64,000 bases of DNA from Bacillus sp. ZZV12-4809 (lineage in GTDB: Bacteria; Bacillota; Bacilli; Bacillales; Cytobacillaceae). Positions 46,546-54,506 of this stretch are shown here, piece by piece; the first letter of the stretch is position 1; each line of letters begins with the position of its first letter. The translations under genes and the position numbers were made by a program. The stretch spans positions 62,001-126,000 of the forward strand of contig NZ_VCRN01000013.1 in assembly GCF_009849585.1 (NCBI RefSeq), in the 5' to 3' direction. The notes under the pieces are model-generated. The model did no database searches and was not told the DNA's origin. It saw only the letters and a program-made list of their open reading frames with translations.

Positions 46546-47289
46546 TTAAGCTGGTGATGGTCCAGGACCAGGGAAAACAGTCGGGCACTGAGGCGGGAAT
46601 GCAAGCGGCGGACAAACGAATGGCATGTCAGGACGCGGCTGGCAGAACTCAGCAGTAATTTCAAGTTTTACCAATGCTTCCATCTGTACGTTTTGGCATA
46701 GGTTAATGGAAACATCAAGCTGCTGGAACTCGAATTCACCAGGTGTTGCTGTAGCGCGGCAGATCAAGTTAGCATCGCACTCAAAGTCTGTGATTTCACA
46801 TTGCAGGAAGGTTCCTGGAGGTGCACATAAGAAGAATTTCTCAGATACAGCCCAAGGAATAGGTCCAGTTGTACAAGACAAACCATTTGGATTCGTTACA
46901 CGTACAACGACAAAACCTTTCTTCAGAACTTTTACCTTTTGCAAAGTAACTGTTGATCCATCAGGCAACTGGAACTGTCCGCTCGCACGGCCATCTGGCT
47001 GAGGAATTTCCTGGCATAGAATGGATCCAGGTGCTAAGGGATCAACAGGTGTACCGTTTTCATCTGTTGCAAAGCACTCTACTGTGTAGTTCCCCCCTAG
47101 AACTGCACATGGATCAGTATCTGGCGTAACACCGCCATTTTCACAGTCAAACTCAATTGTGCCAGCTGCTAAATCACTAGCATTAAAGGCAAGTAGTGGA
47201 ACATCTACTTGGCGGGTTACCCAGTCATATACTTTATTTACTTTTATACATAAGGTCTCCTGTCCGCCGTTAATTGACTTAAAATCCAT
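46546..47289 (-). CDS. Cys-rich probable spore-surface protein, 247 aa
   Basis: A 247-aa acidic protein with about 15 Cys, many as isolated residues or Cys-Cys spacings, and a Pro-rich C-terminus (PPLAFPPQCPTVFPGPGPSPA). It begins with TLCIKVNKVYDWVTRQVDVP, a motif reminiscent of Bacillus exosporium and appendage proteins. There is no signal peptide, as expected for a protein made in the mother cell. A sigma-K-like promoter precedes it at 47337-47363 and GAGAGG lies near the start. The function is not known. Confidence 0.7.
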   Translation of the reverse strand: MDFKSINGGQETLCIKVNKVYDWVTRQVDVPLLAFNASDLAAGTIEFDCENGGVTPDTDPCAVLGGNYTVECFATDENGTPVDPLAPGSILCQEIPQPDGRASGQFQLPDGSTVTLQKVKVLKKGFVVVRVTNPNGLSCTTGPIPWAVSEKFFLCAPPGTFLQCEITDFECDANLICRATATPGEFEFQQLDVSINLCQNVQMEALVKLEITAEFCQPRPDMPFVCPPLAFPPQCPTVFPGPGPSPA

Positions 47290-47336
47290 TAACTGATCAT
47301 CCTCTCACTTTATTGTATTAGGGTTAAACCTACTTG

Positions 47337-47363
47337 TATGTTATGCTGCTTCTCCTGCTATGT
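47337..47363 (-). promoter_or_regulatory. sigma-K-like promoter of the Cys-rich gene
   Basis: On the minus strand AC, 16-base spacer, CATAACATA, matching AC-N16/17-CATANNNTA exactly, 48 bases upstream of ATG 47289. Confidence 0.62.
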
Positions 47364-47605
47364 GTATGGGCTTTTGCGTAAATTTAGCCATCATTTCTGA
47401 TTGCCCAAACCAGAAAGTATAAGTCCAATAAACCTTTAACCCACTTTTAATATATTCCGATTGCGAAGCAGTGTGCTCACAATAGTTAACCGGGTCAAGC
47501 CTAAAATAATTGAACCGTTATTTCCTATGGTTTGGACGATAATCCAAGCCATCAATAATAAGATGAATACTATATTTTGTACTGGAATTTTTGGAGGGCA
47601 AAGAT
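47364..47605. other. intergenic stretch between divergent spore genes
   Basis: No gene recognised, and no good promoter for the GT61-like gene was found. Confidence 0.35.
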
Positions 47606-48709
47606 GTGAGCAGACATTACATGAAGGTAATTCCGTATCGGAATATATGTGCGGCTAAAGACTTTAAGGATTTTAAACTAGGAATATTACCGGAGAATAC
47701 TCTATATCATTTAAGTGATTCAGAAAGGACTCGAATCGTTCCACCCGTGCGGCCTTTTCCAGGTATAAGCTTGCCGGATGAATGTGTCACACAAGAATTT
47801 TATGTTGCAAGTCTTAGAAATACTTTATGCATAAGAAACCAAACTATTATCCACAACAGAAGATTCATCCTTCCTGATAGCTTCAGACATTACGATTTTA
47901 ATGCCTCAACTAACCATCTAACCTATAATCAGAGATTAAATCGATTTTCACTGAAGATAAATATCGGAAGTGTTAAGCACCAGAAAGGTGATTGTATTTT
48001 TTTAAGCGGAGAAAAAAGCGGCTTCGGACATTTTTTATTAGAGGTTATCTCCCGATTATGGATTACTCAGTATATTGATGTTAAAAAGGTAAAATTCATT
48101 ATGAATCCAGAAGATCGAACGGGCTGGAAGCTTGATCTTCTTAAACCATTCGGAATTAGCACGAATCAAATTGTATATCTGGATAATCCAATCGTATGTG
48201 AAAGACTTCATATACCAGTTCAGTCCTTTTGTTTGAGAAAATACACCTCATCTTTTGCCTATAAAACCTGGAAAACAATCGGTGACTACTATGATAGGGG
48301 GACAGGGCCTGAAAAGATTTATGTCTCCAGATTAAAGTTGAAAAATCAGAGGAGAGTCTTGCTGAATGAGAAAGCGGTTGAAAGGATTTTTTCTTTAAAC
48401 GGCTACAAAATTATACATCCTCAGGAACTAAAAATTTCAGAGCAAATCAATTTATTCCGCAATGCAAAAGTCATAGCAGGCACTTCAGGGTCAGGAATGT
48501 ATAACAGTGTCTTTCAGCAAAATCATCCCAAAGTTCTAATCCTTGCTTCTAATTCATTTTTTAAAATGAGTGATATATTGGTGAATACATCAACTGGCGG
48601 CAAGCTGCATTATTTTGTCGGTCAAACAGCAGAGGTAAATTCTCCTGGCAATAAAGCAAACTGGATACTGAACACAGAGCATTTGCACCATTTTATAAAA
48701 ACATTTTGA
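47606..48709 (+). CDS. glycosyltransferase family 61 protein (DUF563)
   Basis: A 367-aa GT61-like protein: EKSGFGHFLLEVISRLW in the middle (GHFLLE being the family's His motif), then EKIYVSRLKLKNQRRVL, and RNAKVIAGTSGSGMYNSVFQ near the C-terminus. GT61 enzymes add xylose or other sugars to glycans and are common in spore and capsule clusters. GTG 47606 is preferred because GGAGGG lies seven bases upstream. Followed 44 bases later by a sulfotransferase gene. Confidence 0.82.
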   Translation: MSRHYMKVIPYRNICAAKDFKDFKLGILPENTLYHLSDSERTRIVPPVRPFPGISLPDECVTQEFYVASLRNTLCIRNQTIIHNRRFILPDSFRHYDFNASTNHLTYNQRLNRFSLKINIGSVKHQKGDCIFLSGEKSGFGHFLLEVISRLWITQYIDVKKVKFIMNPEDRTGWKLDLLKPFGISTNQIVYLDNPIVCERLHIPVQSFCLRKYTSSFAYKTWKTIGDYYDRGTGPEKIYVSRLKLKNQRRVLLNEKAVERIFSLNGYKIIHPQELKISEQINLFRNAKVIAGTSGSGMYNSVFQQNHPKVLILASNSFFKMSDILVNTSTGGKLHYFVGQTAEVNSPGNKANWILNTEHLHHFIKTF

Positions 48710-48753
48710 TCAAATGCTGTAATGAATAATAATGAATTACGGGGGATGAAAAG

Positions 48754-49437
48754 GTGATAATATTTATCCACATACCAAAAACAGCTGGTACCTCCATGAG
48801 GAAAATAATAGAAAAGCAGTATACTATTCGTCAAATCCGTTCATTTTATGCTGGATATGAGGACGCTTATAACAAGCTAAAGGGAACACCTAACTCGAGA
48901 CTCTCTTCAGTTAAGTGGGTACAGGGCCATTTTCAATTTGGCCTTCATGAAGTTTTACCGCAGCCTGCTCAGTATATCGCAATGCTCCGTCATCCTGTAG
49001 ACCGTGTCATTTCCTTTTATTACTTTCTAAGGGAAAGCCCTCGGCACCCTTTAAATAAAAAAGCTATGTCGTTAACTTTAAAGGAGTTTATTATGTGTGA
49101 GGATAGCGATATTCAAAGTCAAATATATAATTTACAAACGAAAATGATTTCCGGTGATGGTACTCCATCATTAGAAAAAGCTAAAAAAAATATAGAACAA
49201 CACTTTTTGATGGTTGGAATAACGGAACGTTTCAATGAGTCCATGGCTGTTATGAGAAAGAAACTTGGATGGAATGTCCCTTATAATTATAAGCACAATG
49301 TAACTAGAAGACGCCCGAAAATGGAGCAGGTTCCAGCAGAAATCAGAAAACTGATCGAACAGAAAAATGAAATTGACTTTCAGTTGTATGAGTACGGAAA
49401 AGCGTTATTACAGAAAGAAATAAATTCTTTGAAATGA
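48754..49437 (+). CDS. sulfotransferase, family 2-like (copy C)
   Basis: A 227-aa paralogue of the sulfotransferases at 39476 and 41435, with FIHIPKTAGTSMRK (from residue 4) and AMLRHPVDRVISFYYF. GTG 48754 is the first codon of the frame after GGGGGATGAAAAG. It starts almost at the phosphosulfate loop, as do the others. With copies A and B and the more divergent gene at 37576, four sulfotransferase-like genes occupy this 12-kb stretch. Confidence 0.83.
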   Translation: MIIFIHIPKTAGTSMRKIIEKQYTIRQIRSFYAGYEDAYNKLKGTPNSRLSSVKWVQGHFQFGLHEVLPQPAQYIAMLRHPVDRVISFYYFLRESPRHPLNKKAMSLTLKEFIMCEDSDIQSQIYNLQTKMISGDGTPSLEKAKKNIEQHFLMVGITERFNESMAVMRKKLGWNVPYNYKHNVTRRRPKMEQVPAEIRKLIEQKNEIDFQLYEYGKALLQKEINSLK

Positions 49438-49477
49438 TTGGGCGAAAATGGGGCCCAAAGCGAAAAATAATGAAAAG

Positions 49478-49525
49478 GCTAACTCGAATGATCGATGTAA
49501 TCGAAACTTTGAGTTAGCTTTTTTT
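49478..49525 (+). terminator. terminator after the GT61/sulfotransferase pair
   Basis: GCTAACTC / GAGTTAGC stem with an inner loop, followed by seven T. Confidence 0.85.
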
Positions 49526-49777
49526 ATGCCTGCAAATGCGAATAAATTTATTCCGTACTGAAGAGGCTTGTTTGAATTGGCATTAATTGATTCTTGGATA
49601 ATTTACCTATTCTTCTTGAATACATATATGTTAGAAACAAGTTTTTTATTTGTATAGCCATCCAGCCAAAGTTTGTCTTAGATAAATTTATTGGTTCTGC
49701 ATTATTACACGTTTTTAGCTGAAAGGCATAAACTAGTAGATAAAGGAATGGGTATCTGCCTAAAGGAGAGGAAAAAG
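49526..49777. other. stretch before the coiled-coil gene
   Basis: The frame of the next gene is open back to 49691, but the AAAGGAGAGG site directly before 49778 argues against use of the upstream ATG. No other gene recognised. Confidence 0.4.
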
Positions 49778-52700
49778 ATGCTAAGAAGGAGCAGAGTTGA
49801 AAGACTGACTTATGTTCAGCTGCAGCAGAAAGTAATACATCTTGAATCGGAGCTTTCATACTTCCGGGCTAATCATGATGGAGCTGTCCAAAATTATATT
49901 GAGCAATTAAACCAAGTGAAATATGAAAATGATGTTCTGAAGAGGGATATGCAGAGACTTATTAAAGAAAATGAGCGGCTCATGCAAAGTGAACTCAATC
50001 CAAAATTGATTTCCAAACAGGAAAGGGAGAGAACGGCAAAACACTTAGAAGAGAAAAAACAGCTGGAAAAAGAAATCAGCAGCCTGAAAGAAAAGATATC
50101 GTACCTTAATGAAGACATAAAGGATCAGGATCAGCAATTTGAGGAACTCCAAGCATTTCTCGAAGCTAAAACGGCAGCTCTGGAGGAAGCGGAAGCAGAA
50201 AAGAAACATAATTATCAGGAGCTCATAACCATGAGAGAAAATGTTAATGAGCTGAAATTGCTGTTAAGCGAGCATGAGAAAAACAAAGACGAATCAAAAA
50301 CGAGAGAAAATCAATTAGCATCGCAGCTAAAGAAGGCTACTGAAGAGAAAAAGCAATTATTACAAAACATCCAGTCAGCTGAAAAAGATTACGAATCCAT
50401 CAAAGCGGCTCTGGCAAAAAAGACGACTGAACTGGAACAGCTGGAGAACAAACATAAACAAATACAGCAGCGAAATCAAACTGCCGAACTAACGCATCAG
50501 CAATTGGAGAAGGAACTCGCTGATAAAACAGAACAGCTGGAGCTCTTGGTGAAGGAACATAAACACTTAAAACAGCAGACCCAAACTGCTGAACAAAATC
50601 AGCAGGACCTGGAGAAGGAACTTGCTGATAAAACGGCACAGCTCCAACTCTTGGAGAAAGAACATAAACACTTAAAGCAGCATATCAAAACTGATGAACA
50701 GAACAATCAGGAACTAGAGAAGGAACTCGCTGATAAAACGGCACAGCTCCAACTCTTGGAGGAGGAGCATGAACAATTAAAGCAGCAGATCCAGACTTCA
50801 GAACTGGCCCAACAGAACCTGGAGAAGGAACTTGCTGATAAAACAGCACAGCTCCAACTCTTGGAGAAAGAACTTCAACATTTACAGCAGCACATCCAGA
50901 CTGCTGAACAGTCCCAGCAGGAGCTGAAGCAGGAACTTGCTGATAAAACTTCACAGCTGCAACTCTTGGAAGAAGAACATAAACACCTAAAGCAGCAGAT
51001 CCAAACCGCTGAACATACCCATCAGGAACTTCAGAAGGACCTCGCTGATAAAACGTCACAGCTGAAGCAACTGGAGGAGAACCAAAAAGACTTACTCCAG
51101 CAAAACCGAAAATTAGAGAAGGAATTTGCTAATAAAGCATTAGAATTGGAAAAATTACGCGAGGAAAAAATTGAAGATAAGGCAATAATTGAATCTCTAC
51201 AAAATGAATTGCAGCCAATTGGCCAGAAGCTGAAAGAGGCTGAACAGAAAATCAGCATTCTTAAAGCAAAAGCAAGTGAAATGGAAACAGAGAATCAGCA
51301 TTATCACAGTGAATTGTCAGAGGCAACTCAAAAAAGGCTCCAGGCTGAGGAAAATGCCAAAGATTTGGAGGAGCAAATTAAGAAATTATCAGATGAAGCA
51401 GCAGCAAAAATCAAAGAAAACGAAAAAATGGGCCAAGAATTACGGGATTTACTCCAAAATCAGGAACAATTAAAACAAACAAACGTATCTTATCTACAAA
51501 AGATAACCCAATTGGAGTCTGAAAAAAATAATTCAGTAGAGTCAGTCAGTCATCTTAAGTCAGAAGTAGAAGCTTTTAAGGCAGAATTAAAACAAAAAGA
51601 GAAAGAAAAGCTGGAAGTGCTTAACCGTCTGGAAGACCGCGAGAGTGAATTGGGCAAGTTAAAAGAAGAGACCAGCAGTTTTGAAAAAGAAAAAATCGAT
51701 CTTCTAGAAAAGCTTGCTAAACTGGAAAAGGAAAATGCTGAATTTAATGAGAATTTCTCAGTCCTTTCTTCTCATCGCAAGTCAGACGAAAAACGCATGG
51801 ATTTAATTACATCAAATTTAAACCAGGTATTTACAGAAATGAAACAATTAGTACGGATGACTTCCTCATTAAAACACCAATTGGAATCAAAGAATATAGA
51901 GCTTAATCAAATTAAAAAGGAGAAGGGTGTGCTTATGGAGGAGCTAGTAAAGATTAAGGAAGACTATGAGAAGTCAGAAGCAAGAAAGGATGAGTTGGAG
52001 AATCAGATTGAGATAATGAGAACCGAGCTGCAAAAGGCTCAAACTTCACTCACACGTCTGGAACAATTTGAATCTGAAAAACTCAGACTTAAAGAAGATC
52101 TTGAGACAAAAATAGAGGAGTTTAATTCATTAACGGATCACTATAAACGTGAAAAAGATTCTTATCTTCAGGTCCTCGAGCATGTTCAGGATCAGGTAAA
52201 TGTATATAAAGAAAAATCTGACCAGTTTGATGCAGAAAAAGGTTCCTGGTCCAAACAAATTGACGAGTTAAAAAGTGAGCTTAAGAGAACAAAAGCAACT
52301 GTTGAAAAAATGGAAGAGCTTGAAAAGATGAATGCCCAGCTGGCTTCAGAATTACAGGCGAAGGACATTGAAATCTATAAGGTTAAAAAAGATAGCGAAC
52401 GTGCCCTGCACCAGCAATTAGAACAGTTCAAAGCAGATATGAAGCAGTATCAGGATAAAATCTCACAATATGAAAAGGACAGGGAAATCTGGGAAAAACA
52501 AATGAAGCAAATGAAGGCTCAATTTACTGCATTGGAATCAAGCCTTGAGGAAAAGGAGAACTTTATTAAACAGTATATCAAGCAGCCGCTATCACCATAT
52601 AACACTTCATTACTTCAAAATACTTCCGATCAAAGTTCACCCCAAGAGGAACAGCAGGTACAAAACCAGCCGCAGGAAAACCAATACCAGGCTGGACAGC

Positions 52701-52924
52701 AGCAAAGCCAGCAACCCTCCGGATTTTTCCAAAGAATGCTGTCTCAGCAGCAAGGAGGCAGCGCACGTCCCCAAAGCTTTCAGGGGCAATACCATCCCAG
52801 TCAAGGGCAATTTCAGCAGGTCCCAAAACAAACTGCCGCACCAGCAATGGACTTTTTCACATTGCGGAACAAAACGACACAGCAAGCCCATCCAGGGAAC
52901 GGGAACCAATGGAAAGAGGATTAG
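49778..52924 (+). CDS. giant coiled-coil protein with 35-residue tandem repeats
   Basis: A 1048-aa protein that is almost wholly predicted coiled coil (Glu/Lys/Gln/Leu-rich), with no signal peptide or membrane segment. Codons for residues about 244-453 hold six tandem repeats of exactly 105 bases (starts at 50507, 50612, 50717, 50822, 50927, 51032), i.e. 35 residues or five heptads, of the type EKELADKTAQLQLLEKEHKH. The last 110 residues are Gln/Pro-rich and probably unstructured. ATG 49778 is preferred for its AAAGGAGAGG site. Likely a structural spore-coat filament; unknown family. Confidence 0.8.
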   Translation: MLRRSRVERLTYVQLQQKVIHLESELSYFRANHDGAVQNYIEQLNQVKYENDVLKRDMQRLIKENERLMQSELNPKLISKQERERTAKHLEEKKQLEKEISSLKEKISYLNEDIKDQDQQFEELQAFLEAKTAALEEAEAEKKHNYQELITMRENVNELKLLLSEHEKNKDESKTRENQLASQLKKATEEKKQLLQNIQSAEKDYESIKAALAKKTTELEQLENKHKQIQQRNQTAELTHQQLEKELADKTEQLELLVKEHKHLKQQTQTAEQNQQDLEKELADKTAQLQLLEKEHKHLKQHIKTDEQNNQELEKELADKTAQLQLLEEEHEQLKQQIQTSELAQQNLEKELADKTAQLQLLEKELQHLQQHIQTAEQSQQELKQELADKTSQLQLLEEEHKHLKQQIQTAEHTHQELQKDLADKTSQLKQLEENQKDLLQQNRKLEKEFANKALELEKLREEKIEDKAIIESLQNELQPIGQKLKEAEQKISILKAKASEMETENQHYHSELSEATQKRLQAEENAKDLEEQIKKLSDEAAAKIKENEKMGQELRDLLQNQEQLKQTNVSYLQKITQLESEKNNSVESVSHLKSEVEAFKAELKQKEKEKLEVLNRLEDRESELGKLKEETSSFEKEKIDLLEKLAKLEKENAEFNENFSVLSSHRKSDEKRMDLITSNLNQVFTEMKQLVRMTSSLKHQLESKNIELNQIKKEKGVLMEELVKIKEDYEKSEARKDELENQIEIMRTELQKAQTSLTRLEQFESEKLRLKEDLETKIEEFNSLTDHYKREKDSYLQVLEHVQDQVNVYKEKSDQFDAEKGSWSKQIDELKSELKRTKATVEKMEELEKMNAQLASELQAKDIEIYKVKKDSERALHQQLEQFKADMKQYQDKISQYEKDREIWEKQMKQMKAQFTALESSLEEKENFIKQYIKQPLSPYNTSLLQNTSDQSSPQEEQQVQNQPQENQYQAGQQQSQQPSGFFQRMLSQQQGGSARPQSFQGQYHPSQGQFQQVPKQTAAPAMDFFTLRNKTTQQAHPGNGNQWKED
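50507..51136 (+). repeat. six exact 105-bp tandem repeats coding for a coiled-coil segment
   Basis: The element GARAAGGAACTYGCTGATAA recurs at intervals of exactly 105 bases, five times in a row; a seventh, partial unit follows after 84 bases. The spacing keeps the heptad register, so the array can grow or shrink without breaking the coiled coil. Confidence 0.85.
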
Positions 52925-52934
52925 CGAAAAGTAC

Positions 52935-53354
52935 ATGAAAAATGAAGATATTTTGATTAAGAAAAAGATTTATGAAGATATGATAAGCTATTGCAGCAGC
53001 AAATTACCGTATGAAGCCTGCGGCCTGCTCTCAGGGGCACATGGCGGATGTACAGCTATGTGGAAAATAAAGAATGAATCTCAAAAATTGAACCGGTTTA
53101 TGATGTCCTCTGAATCCATCAAAGATGCCGTTCAGGAAATGGAACAATTGAGTGAAGATCTAACTGGAATTTTCCACTCACATCCTAATTCACCAGCCGT
53201 TCCATCAACACACGATATTAATAATAATTCCTACCCTGAAATACCTTATTTTATTGTTTCCTTTTATAGAGGAAAAACAGAAGTTAAAGTCTATAAAATA
53301 GAAGGAAAGAAGTACTATCCGCTAAATCTAAAAATTATTGATTCGTCCACTTAA
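52935..53354 (+). CDS. JAMM/MPN-type (M67) metallopeptidase
   Basis: A 139-aa protein with the JAMM motif: Glu27 in YEACGLLSG, then His81-Ser-His83-Pro and Asp94, exactly H-x-H-x10-D. Family members remove ubiquitin-like or C-terminal tags or hydrolyse isopeptide bonds. ATG 52935 lies 11 bases after the coiled-coil gene; the ribosome site is weak. Translation coupled to the filament gene suggests it processes that protein or a neighbour. That is an inference. Confidence 0.82.
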   Translation: MKNEDILIKKKIYEDMISYCSSKLPYEACGLLSGAHGGCTAMWKIKNESQKLNRFMMSSESIKDAVQEMEQLSEDLTGIFHSHPNSPAVPSTHDINNNSYPEIPYFIVSFYRGKTEVKVYKIEGKKYYPLNLKIIDSST

Positions 53355-53582
53355 CCCGGTACCGATTAGGCGCCGGTTATTCTTTTTAGCTATTTAGCCA
53401 TTGAGGCAGGAAATTACCATTTTTCGGACTGTATATATTTTTTAAGCTGCTGAAAAACTGATATGGTCTTTTCTGCTGAAAATACCAACTTAATATCTAT
53501 GTTTATCAGCATCATTTACTGCAAGCAGACTTACCGGGCATCCGCCTGGCCTGGTCCAGTTAAATTGGGTATTCGCCTGAAC
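53355..53582. other. intergenic stretch after the JAMM gene
   Basis: A weak hairpin CCGG/CCGG with a following T-rich tract sits at about 53356-53385. No gene recognised. Confidence 0.35.
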
Positions 53583-53610
53583 ACGTTGCAGCTAAATGTC
53601 TCATAGGATA
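53583..53610 (+). promoter_or_regulatory. sigma-K-like promoter
   Basis: AC at 53583-53584, 17-base spacer, CATAGGATA at 53602-53610: full match to AC-N16/17-CATANNNTA, 36 bases before the small basic gene. Confidence 0.62.
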
Positions 53611-53645
53611 TATTGTGGTGGATTTATTTGTTAGGAGGAATTCAT

Positions 53646-53822
53646 TTGTATAAAAAACGGGAGATGCCAAAGAGTTATCAAACAGGTAATCCACAGATAA
53701 AAGAAGATAAAATTTACATGGGTAATTCAATAAAGGGAGCGGGCTATAAGAAAAAAAGATCTGGAAATGGAGACTGCGGCTGCGGATCGAATGTAAAGAA
53801 ATTACGCGCTAAGAAGGCATAA
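53646..53822 (+). CDS. small basic protein, 58 aa, with a GDCGCG motif
   Basis: A lysine-rich protein (YKKREMPKSYQTG..) ending in GNGDCGCGSNVKKLRAKKA, with two Cys in a CGC turn. TTG 53646 is supported by TTAGGAGG and by a sigma-K-like promoter upstream. It is comparable in size and charge to the MCLC/MCFC proteins at 43.5 kb, and probably a spore-surface or coat-crosslinking component. Family unknown. Confidence 0.65.
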   Translation: MYKKREMPKSYQTGNPQIKEDKIYMGNSIKGAGYKKKRSGNGDCGCGSNVKKLRAKKA

Positions 53823-53872
53823 GAATTTTGCTATCTATTAGTATCCCGTGTTCTTTAAGCCGCAATTTAAAC

Positions 53873-53899
53873 AAGGGGGGCAAATAGAATGCTCCCCTT
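53873..53899. terminator. hairpin between convergent genes
   Basis: AAGGGGGGCA / TGCTCCCCTT arms (one G:T pair) with a 7-base loop. A tract of A follows on the plus strand, so it may terminate the minus-strand gene, though its own T-run is weak. Confidence 0.5.
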
Positions 53900-53956
53900 A
53901 AAAATCTTAATCTATTAATATGTTATTTTACAAAATACGCGATATATATATCAAGA

Positions 53957-54226
53957 TTATAAGAGTTTTATCTCCAATTCGTCCTTATAGCAGCAAAACT
54001 TAAACTTCTTGCCTTTGCCACAGGGACAGGGATCATATAATTTATCCTTCATTTTTGTTTTTAATGCTTTTTTCAGCTGAGATATATCCACATATGGCTT
54101 CAGCTTGATAACCGATTGAATACCATAATCCTGGCAAATTTTCGTCACCTGTGCTGCCTGGAGTTCAGTTACGACAGAACAATAAATCAGGTTTTCTTTT
54201 CGAAGGTTTGTATTTGACAAAATCAA
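53957..54226 (-). CDS. SEC-C motif protein
   Basis: About 89 aa, with a C-terminal zinc-binding SEC-C motif (CPCGKGKKFKFCC) like the tail of SecA and many small proteins. The N-terminal part reads as a small alpha/beta domain (LIYCSVVTELQAAQVTKICQDYG). The start is uncertain: GGAGGG is followed by TTG 54226 and TTG 54220. Its role is unknown; SEC-C commonly mediates metal-dependent binding. Confidence 0.7.
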   Translation of the reverse strand: MILSNTNLRKENLIYCSVVTELQAAQVTKICQDYGIQSVIKLKPYVDISQLKKALKTKMKDKLYDPCPCGKGKKFKFCCYKDELEIKLL

Positions 54227-54266
54227 TTCTCCCTCCAATTTTTAAAAGTTAGTTTATCATACGCAT

Positions 54267-54392
54267 TTAAGCTGATTTCGGAACGTTAATTAATTCAAAA
54301 AATGGGGGAACTGTCATTTCAAAAAACTCAGATTGATTTGATCTTAAAAATTGGATGTCCAAAAATTGTTCCACCATATTATAAATGTCCAT
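54267..54392 (-). CDS. possible small protein, 41 aa
   Basis: A short open frame with an AAGGA site five bases before ATG 54392, ending 40 bases before the SEC-C gene. The product (MDIYNMVEQFLDIQF..) is rich in Phe and acidic residues. The codon usage looks coding-like, but no family was recognised and the region could equally be a gene remnant. Confidence 0.35.
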   Translation of the reverse strand: MDIYNMVEQFLDIQFLRSNQSEFFEMTVPPFFELINVPKSA

Positions 54393-54506
54393 GCCATCCT
54401 TGTCTTCTATACATATATAAATAGTAAGTCAAAAGAAAGAGATTCCCTCATCATGTTCTTATGTACTCTTTCTGTTTTGATTAATATCTATAAGGAGTGA
54501 AATTGT

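Noticed and set aside
46431-47002. Open frames overlapping the Cys-rich gene on both strands
   Set aside because: Shadows of the 247-aa gene; they have no promoter or ribosome site of their own.
49691-49777. Upstream extension of the coiled-coil gene (29 extra codons)
   Set aside because: An AAAGGAGAGG ribosome site sits directly before ATG 49778 and none precedes 49691; composition of the extension is unlike the rest.
50400-51059. Minus-strand frames through the repeats
   Set aside because: Caused by the repetitive coiled-coil sequence; no start signals.
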